Shown piece by piece: positions 60,199 to 64,000 of a stretch of 64,000 nt of DNA. The notes under the pieces are model-generated. The model had not been told where the DNA came from and did no database searches. It was given only the letters and a program-made list of their open reading frames with translations. The stretch covers positions 1 to 64,000 of the forward strand of contig NZ_SWBP01000004.1 of the NCBI RefSeq assembly GCF_005116455.1, read 5' to 3'. The stretch's first letter is position 1. Every line of letters begins with the position of its first letter. This stretch comes from Pedobacter cryophilus. GTDB taxonomy: Bacteria > Bacteroidota > Bacteroidia > Sphingobacteriales > Sphingobacteriaceae. A program made the position numbers and the translations under genes.

Positions 60199-60846
60199 TT
60201 ATTTTATTAAATGCACTTGGTCTTCTGAAACAACAAAAATCTCTGTGTATTTTGTGGATGGTAGGTAAGCCAAGCCAGTTAATTTTCCAAAGGCGGGCAT
60301 GATCAATGTATTTTTTTCTCGGTAAAAACAAGGTAATGATAGGCTTTGTCGGCCTTTTCCATATAGTTTATAACCTGGATGGATATGCCCGGAAATAGAA
60401 AATTGGCACTCATCTACTTTAATTTTCTCATGAGAAAAAACAATTCCACTTTCTGTTAAAGTATGCTCATGCAAACGGATGTTTAAATTATCGTAATGAT
60501 GTGCTTTTAAAATATCGTGATTGCCACGAACGAGTTCAAATAAAATAGCAGCATATTTTCTTAATAAAGCTCCAAAGAGTAACCATTCCTGATTCCATTC
60601 ACTATGAAATAAATCGCCTAATAAAAGAACTCTTAAAGGCTTATATTTTAGTAATAAAGCTTCTAGCATTCTTAAATCTTCTATACCGGATTCTAAAGGG
60701 ATAGGCAAACCATTTTTTCTGAAATGAGAGGCTTTCCCAAGATGTATATCAGAGATGATGAGCGTTTGAGTTTCATGCCAGTAGATTGCTTTTTGAGGCA
60801 GCAATTCTAATTGCTGATTATTTACGATAATAAATTTTCTGTTCAT
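60199..60846 (-). CDS. pdeM: ligase-associated DNA damage response endonuclease PdeM
   Basis: 215 residues with a complete calcineurin-like metal site: 'ISDIHLGKASHFRKNG' (D and H), 'LLLGDLFHS', 'VRGNHD', 'FSHEKI' and 'SGHIHPGYKL'. This contrasts with the degenerate metallophosphoesterase at 638. PdeM is found with a DNA ligase, an Lhr-like helicase and an MBL-fold exonuclease in many bacteria, and the set is thought to repair DNA damage. It overlaps the helicase gene by four bases. Confidence 0.93.
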   Translation of the reverse strand: MNRKFIIVNNQQLELLPQKAIYWHETQTLIISDIHLGKASHFRKNGLPIPLESGIEDLRMLEALLLKYKPLRVLLLGDLFHSEWNQEWLLFGALLRKYAAILFELVRGNHDILKAHHYDNLNIRLHEHTLTESGIVFSHEKIKVDECQFSISGHIHPGYKLYGKGRQSLSLPCFYREKNTLIMPAFGKLTGLAYLPSTKYTEIFVVSEDQVHLIK

Positions 60847-63284
60847 GAATCTTTCTCAAACTGAGCTTTCATTTTTAATAAACGGTCTTGAATATTTTCG
60901 TTGGTGTAGGAACTTCGGGTACGGTCTACCATAATTGGAAATGCAAATGGCGTGGGCTTAATTGGCCGTTTTAATATAATAGATTGTTGATTAATTCTGT
61001 CATACGCCATTCTCATTCGTTCAATTTCTAATTGAAAATCTAATACTTCATCATAAGCCTGTTTCAAAAGTAAATTTTCAGCATCATATTTTTCAAACAC
61101 ACTAAAAAATAATTGAGAATTGGCTTGAAGATGTCGGGTTTTCATTGCTTTATTTGGATATCCTTGAAATACCAATCCGGCTATGGATGCGATTTCGCGA
61201 AACCTTCTTTTAGACATCTCCGTAGCATTTACACTCATTTGTATTTCAGCTTCCAGATTTTTAATGTTAAATAAATCCAATGATAAAGCTTCTTCAATAT
61301 TAATCTCTTGATCAGACAAAAGTTCAAATCCATAATCATTCATTGCAATTGAAAATGTGATGGGTTGAATTTCTGAAATTTTTCTGGCTACAATCGCTGC
61401 CATTCCTTCATGTACAAACCTTCCTTCAAATGGGTACATAAAAACATGATAACCTTCCTTGGTTTGTACATATTCTATTAAAAACTCTTTACTTGTAGGC
61501 AGGTGAGATCGTTTTGCTTGCAACTCAAATAGTCCTTTTAGTTTATTGAGTTCGGGATCATCATTTACTTTATTAGCTAAATAATTGTCAATCTTATACC
61601 TAATCATTGCAGAAAGTTGAGATGATAAAGGCATTCTGCCTCCTTGCCAACTTGGAATTTTTCCGTTTTTAAGAGTGCTTTTCTTTACCACAACCTCCAT
61701 GTGATGTACTTTTATAATTTCGAGATTCTTACCGCTAAACCAAAATACATCTCCTATATTCAGTTTAGATATAAAACTCTCCTCAATACTTCCTAAACGT
61801 TTGCCACTTAAAAATTTTACCTGCAAAGCCGAATCGCCTACTATAGTCCCCATGGAAAGTCTATGTCGCATGGCAACCCCTCTACTCAAAACTTTATAAA
61901 TACCGTCTTCAATTTCTACTTTATAAAACTCATCATAAGCCTGAAGGGAGTTACCTCCATTTGTAATAAATTGTAAACACCATAAAAATTCATCTTTTGT
62001 AACTGTTGCAAAACAATGAGTTCTTATGATCTCCTTATAAATAACATCGGGCTCAAAACCATCAGAAACCGCAAGGGTGACTAAGTATTGCACTAAAACA
62101 TCAAAACTTCTTATAAAGGGAACTCTGCTTTCAATAACATTTTGTTTGATGGCTTCTCGCATGGCGGCTCCTTCAATAATTTCTAAGGAATTTGTGGGTA
62201 CAAAGTAAATTTTGCTTAAGGCACCGGGGCTGTGTCCACTTCTTCCGGCTCGTTGCATAAACCTGGCTACACCTTTAGGGCTTCCCACTTGTATAACGGT
62301 ATCAACAGCACTAAAATCTACTCCTAAATCTAAACTAGATGTACAGATTACCGCTTTTAATTTGCCATCGTGAAGATTATCTTCTACCCAAGTTCTGGTA
62401 TTTTGATCTAAAGAGCCATGATGTAATGCTATTAAACCTGCCAAATCTGGTTCTGTTTCTAGCAATTGTTGATACCAAATCTCAGCCTGTGAACGCGTAT
62501 TTGTAAATATTAAAACCGATTGGCTTTTATGGATGATGGGGATTACTTTAGGGAGCAGTTGTGTGCCAATAAAGCCAGACCATGGAAAGTTTTCAATCAC
62601 ATCTGGAAAAATTGTTTCTATCTGAACATTTTTAACAATTTTAGCCCTTATCATTTTTGTAGGGCTCTCATATTTTCCTAGCAATACATCTTTAGCTTCC
62701 TCTAAATTGCCAATAGTTGCAGAAATACCCCAGATTTTTAAATCAGGATTTAAGCCTTTTAAACGGGATAATGCCAGTTCCATTTGAACACCTCTTTTGG
62801 AGCCAATGAGTTCATGCCATTCATCCACTACAACGGTAGATAGATTTTTAAAAATATCAGGATAACCTTTTTGAGCTAATAATAGGTGTAAACTTTCTGG
62901 AGTGGTGATTAATAACTCGGGCATTTGTTTTTTCTGCTTGGCTTTTTGCCCGGCTGTAGTATCACCACTGCGAATAGCGACTGAAAAGGAAATGCCTAAA
63001 TCTGTACATGACCGTGAGGTGGAATACTCAATTTCTTTTGCCAAAGCCCTAATTGGAGTAATCCATATTGCCTGCAAACCGGGTTTTGTTTTCTTTTGAT
63101 CAGGATATTTTTGAAGATATTCTAATAAGATTCCAAACCAGGCAGAATAGGTTTTGCCACTTCCGGTGGGTGCATTAATTAATCCAGAATATCCTGCTAG
63201 CATGGCTTTCCATGTCTCCATTTGGAAAACATGAGGCTTCCATTTCTGCTTTTTAAACCAGGCTAAAATATTTTTCTCTGTCAT
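60843..63284 (-). CDS. ligase-associated DNA damage response DEXH helicase (Lhr-like)
   Basis: 813 residues. Walker A 'APTGSGKTYSAW' (about 39-50), 'WITPIRALAKE', 'LLITTPESLHLL', Walker B 'VVDEWHELIG', 'GISATIGN', and in the second RecA domain 'VICTSSLDLGVDFSAVD' and 'QRAGRSGH'. The C-terminal half contains the winged-helix and Lhr core. Lhr-core helicases translocate 3'-5' on single-stranded DNA. It overlaps both neighbours by four bases, so ligase, helicase and PdeM form one translationally coupled unit. Confidence 0.93.
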   Translation of the reverse strand: MTEKNILAWFKKQKWKPHVFQMETWKAMLAGYSGLINAPTGSGKTYSAWFGILLEYLQKYPDQKKTKPGLQAIWITPIRALAKEIEYSTSRSCTDLGISFSVAIRSGDTTAGQKAKQKKQMPELLITTPESLHLLLAQKGYPDIFKNLSTVVVDEWHELIGSKRGVQMELALSRLKGLNPDLKIWGISATIGNLEEAKDVLLGKYESPTKMIRAKIVKNVQIETIFPDVIENFPWSGFIGTQLLPKVIPIIHKSQSVLIFTNTRSQAEIWYQQLLETEPDLAGLIALHHGSLDQNTRTWVEDNLHDGKLKAVICTSSLDLGVDFSAVDTVIQVGSPKGVARFMQRAGRSGHSPGALSKIYFVPTNSLEIIEGAAMREAIKQNVIESRVPFIRSFDVLVQYLVTLAVSDGFEPDVIYKEIIRTHCFATVTKDEFLWCLQFITNGGNSLQAYDEFYKVEIEDGIYKVLSRGVAMRHRLSMGTIVGDSALQVKFLSGKRLGSIEESFISKLNIGDVFWFSGKNLEIIKVHHMEVVVKKSTLKNGKIPSWQGGRMPLSSQLSAMIRYKIDNYLANKVNDDPELNKLKGLFELQAKRSHLPTSKEFLIEYVQTKEGYHVFMYPFEGRFVHEGMAAIVARKISEIQPITFSIAMNDYGFELLSDQEINIEEALSLDLFNIKNLEAEIQMSVNATEMSKRRFREIASIAGLVFQGYPNKAMKTRHLQANSQLFFSVFEKYDAENLLLKQAYDEVLDFQLEIERMRMAYDRINQQSIILKRPIKPTPFAFPIMVDRTRSSYTNENIQDRLLKMKAQFEKDS

Positions 63285-64000
63285 GCAGGATTGGATAGTT
63301 GCTGAATTAAATTCAATAAATCTTCTTTATGATTGGCATCTTCAATTTTTTTGTCCTTGCGCCAACGTAAAATTCTTGGAAAACGTAAAGCCACACCAGA
63401 TTTATGGCGTGGAGATGGATTGATTCCTTCAAAAGCAATTTCAAAAACCAATTCAGGAGTTACACTTCTAACCGGCCCAAACTTTTCTTTGGTATGTTTT
63501 TTTATCCATGAATCTACTTCTACCAATTCTTTATCGGTTAAACCGGAATAAGCCTTTGTAAACGGGACTAATTCATTATGATGCCAAACAGCAAAAGTAT
63601 AATCGGTGTATAAATCAGCTCGCCTGCCATGGCCTTTTTGAGCATAAATTAAAACTCCGTCGACAGTTAGCGGGTCAATTTTCCATTTCCACCATTTCCC
63701 TCTTCGCCTGCCTGCTTCATACAAACTATCTTTATGTTTTAACATCAAACCTTCGCACATTCTATCTCGGGAAACTAAGCGCAAATCAATTAATTGCTGT
63801 TCGGTATGGCATTCAAAAACGGGTGATAATTTTAAAACTGCTGCGGCAGCTAAATTATTGCTTTTTAAAGTTTCTATTAAAGTTTCAAGATGAGCCCGAC
63901 GTTCGCTTAAAGGCAAAGGGCGAATATCTACACCATTATACTCTAACAAATCGTAACACATCATACATAGGGGCGCATCCGACAGACTTTTTTTAGATAA
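63281..64000 (-). CDS. ATP-dependent DNA ligase, ligase-associated repair set (partial, 5' end beyond window)
   Basis: The frame stays open to the right edge, so the first part of the gene, including the catalytic Lys motif, lies outside. The visible 239 residues show motif III/IIIa-like 'YDLLEYNGVDIR', motif IV 'CEGLMLKHKDSLYEAG', motif V 'KWWKWKIDPLTVDGVLIYAQ' and the OB-fold domain with 'YSGLTDKELVEVDSWI' and 'ISP'-like 'INPSPRHKSGVALRFPRILR'. This is the ATP-dependent ligase that travels with PdeM and the Lhr-like helicase. The MBL-fold exonuclease that completes the set would be expected just upstream, outside the window. Confidence 0.93.
   Translation of the reverse strand, partial: LSKKSLSDAPLCMMCYDLLEYNGVDIRPLPLSERRAHLETLIETLKSNNLAAAAVLKLSPVFECHTEQQLIDLRLVSRDRMCEGLMLKHKDSLYEAGRRRGKWWKWKIDPLTVDGVLIYAQKGHGRRADLYTDYTFAVWHHNELVPFTKAYSGLTDKELVEVDSWIKKHTKEKFGPVRSVTPELVFEIAFEGINPSPRHKSGVALRFPRILRWRKDKKIEDANHKEDLLNLIQQLSNPA

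Overview
The window comes from an AT-rich member of the Bacteroidota, most likely family Sphingobacteriaceae (Pedobacter-like). Evidence: a type IX secretion C-terminal sorting domain, a SusC/SusD pair, Bacteroidota promoters (TTG or TTTG, about 19 bases, then TAnnTTTG), a DUF4295 gene after rpmB-rpmG, and few Shine-Dalgarno sites. The genus is a guess.

Layout. 1-424: end of a secreted T9SS cargo gene. 638-12499: an arsenic locus on the minus strand. Two ligase-like TIGR04282 transferases, an AhpD-like protein, ArsS (radical SAM) and ArsM (As(III) methyltransferase) are followed without a clear break by SusC, SusD, a sodium:solute symporter and a cysteine-rich metallophosphoesterase relative that has lost half its metal ligands. 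A TPMT-type methyltransferase is divergent. This looks like an organoarsenical (arsenosugar-type) pathway joined to its own outer- and inner-membrane transport, and is the best candidate for an undescribed system here. 12596-22000: thioredoxin, polyprenyl synthase, TerC, a kinase-like PAS protein, FMN reductase, then parA-parB-DUF5683-dapB-lepB. 22242-28485 (minus): rpmB-rpmG-DUF4295-ftsY, a RelBE-type pair whose toxin looks frameshifted, rimO, bshC and an Ldh-family dehydrogenase. 28732-36931: acs, csbD, surE, lpxB, an old yellow enzyme with a palindromic operator, tRNA-Ala with a decayed copy beside it, and small membrane or lipoprotein genes. 37540-52237: the S10-spc-alpha ribosomal cluster from rplC to rplQ, with secY, map, infA and rpoA, but without rpsJ at its head. 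52762-53839: rpsF-rpsR-rplI. 53911-59725: mtgA, signalling genes and an Fe-S electron-transfer pair. 59978: tRNA-Phe. 60199-64000 (minus): the ligase-associated DNA repair set pdeM, Lhr-like helicase and ATP-dependent ligase (cut by the window edge).

Intergenic DNA is unusually informative. Four copies of a 77-97 base element (533, 32227, 37051, 58331) share end and box motifs, while their central hairpins differ in sequence but keep pairing. Two copies of a second, related family lie at 22094 and 52330. All six point the same way as the gene upstream of them. A separate structured segment at 52511-52652 is a candidate non-coding RNA. Several hairpins sit between ribosomal genes where transcription could be attenuated.
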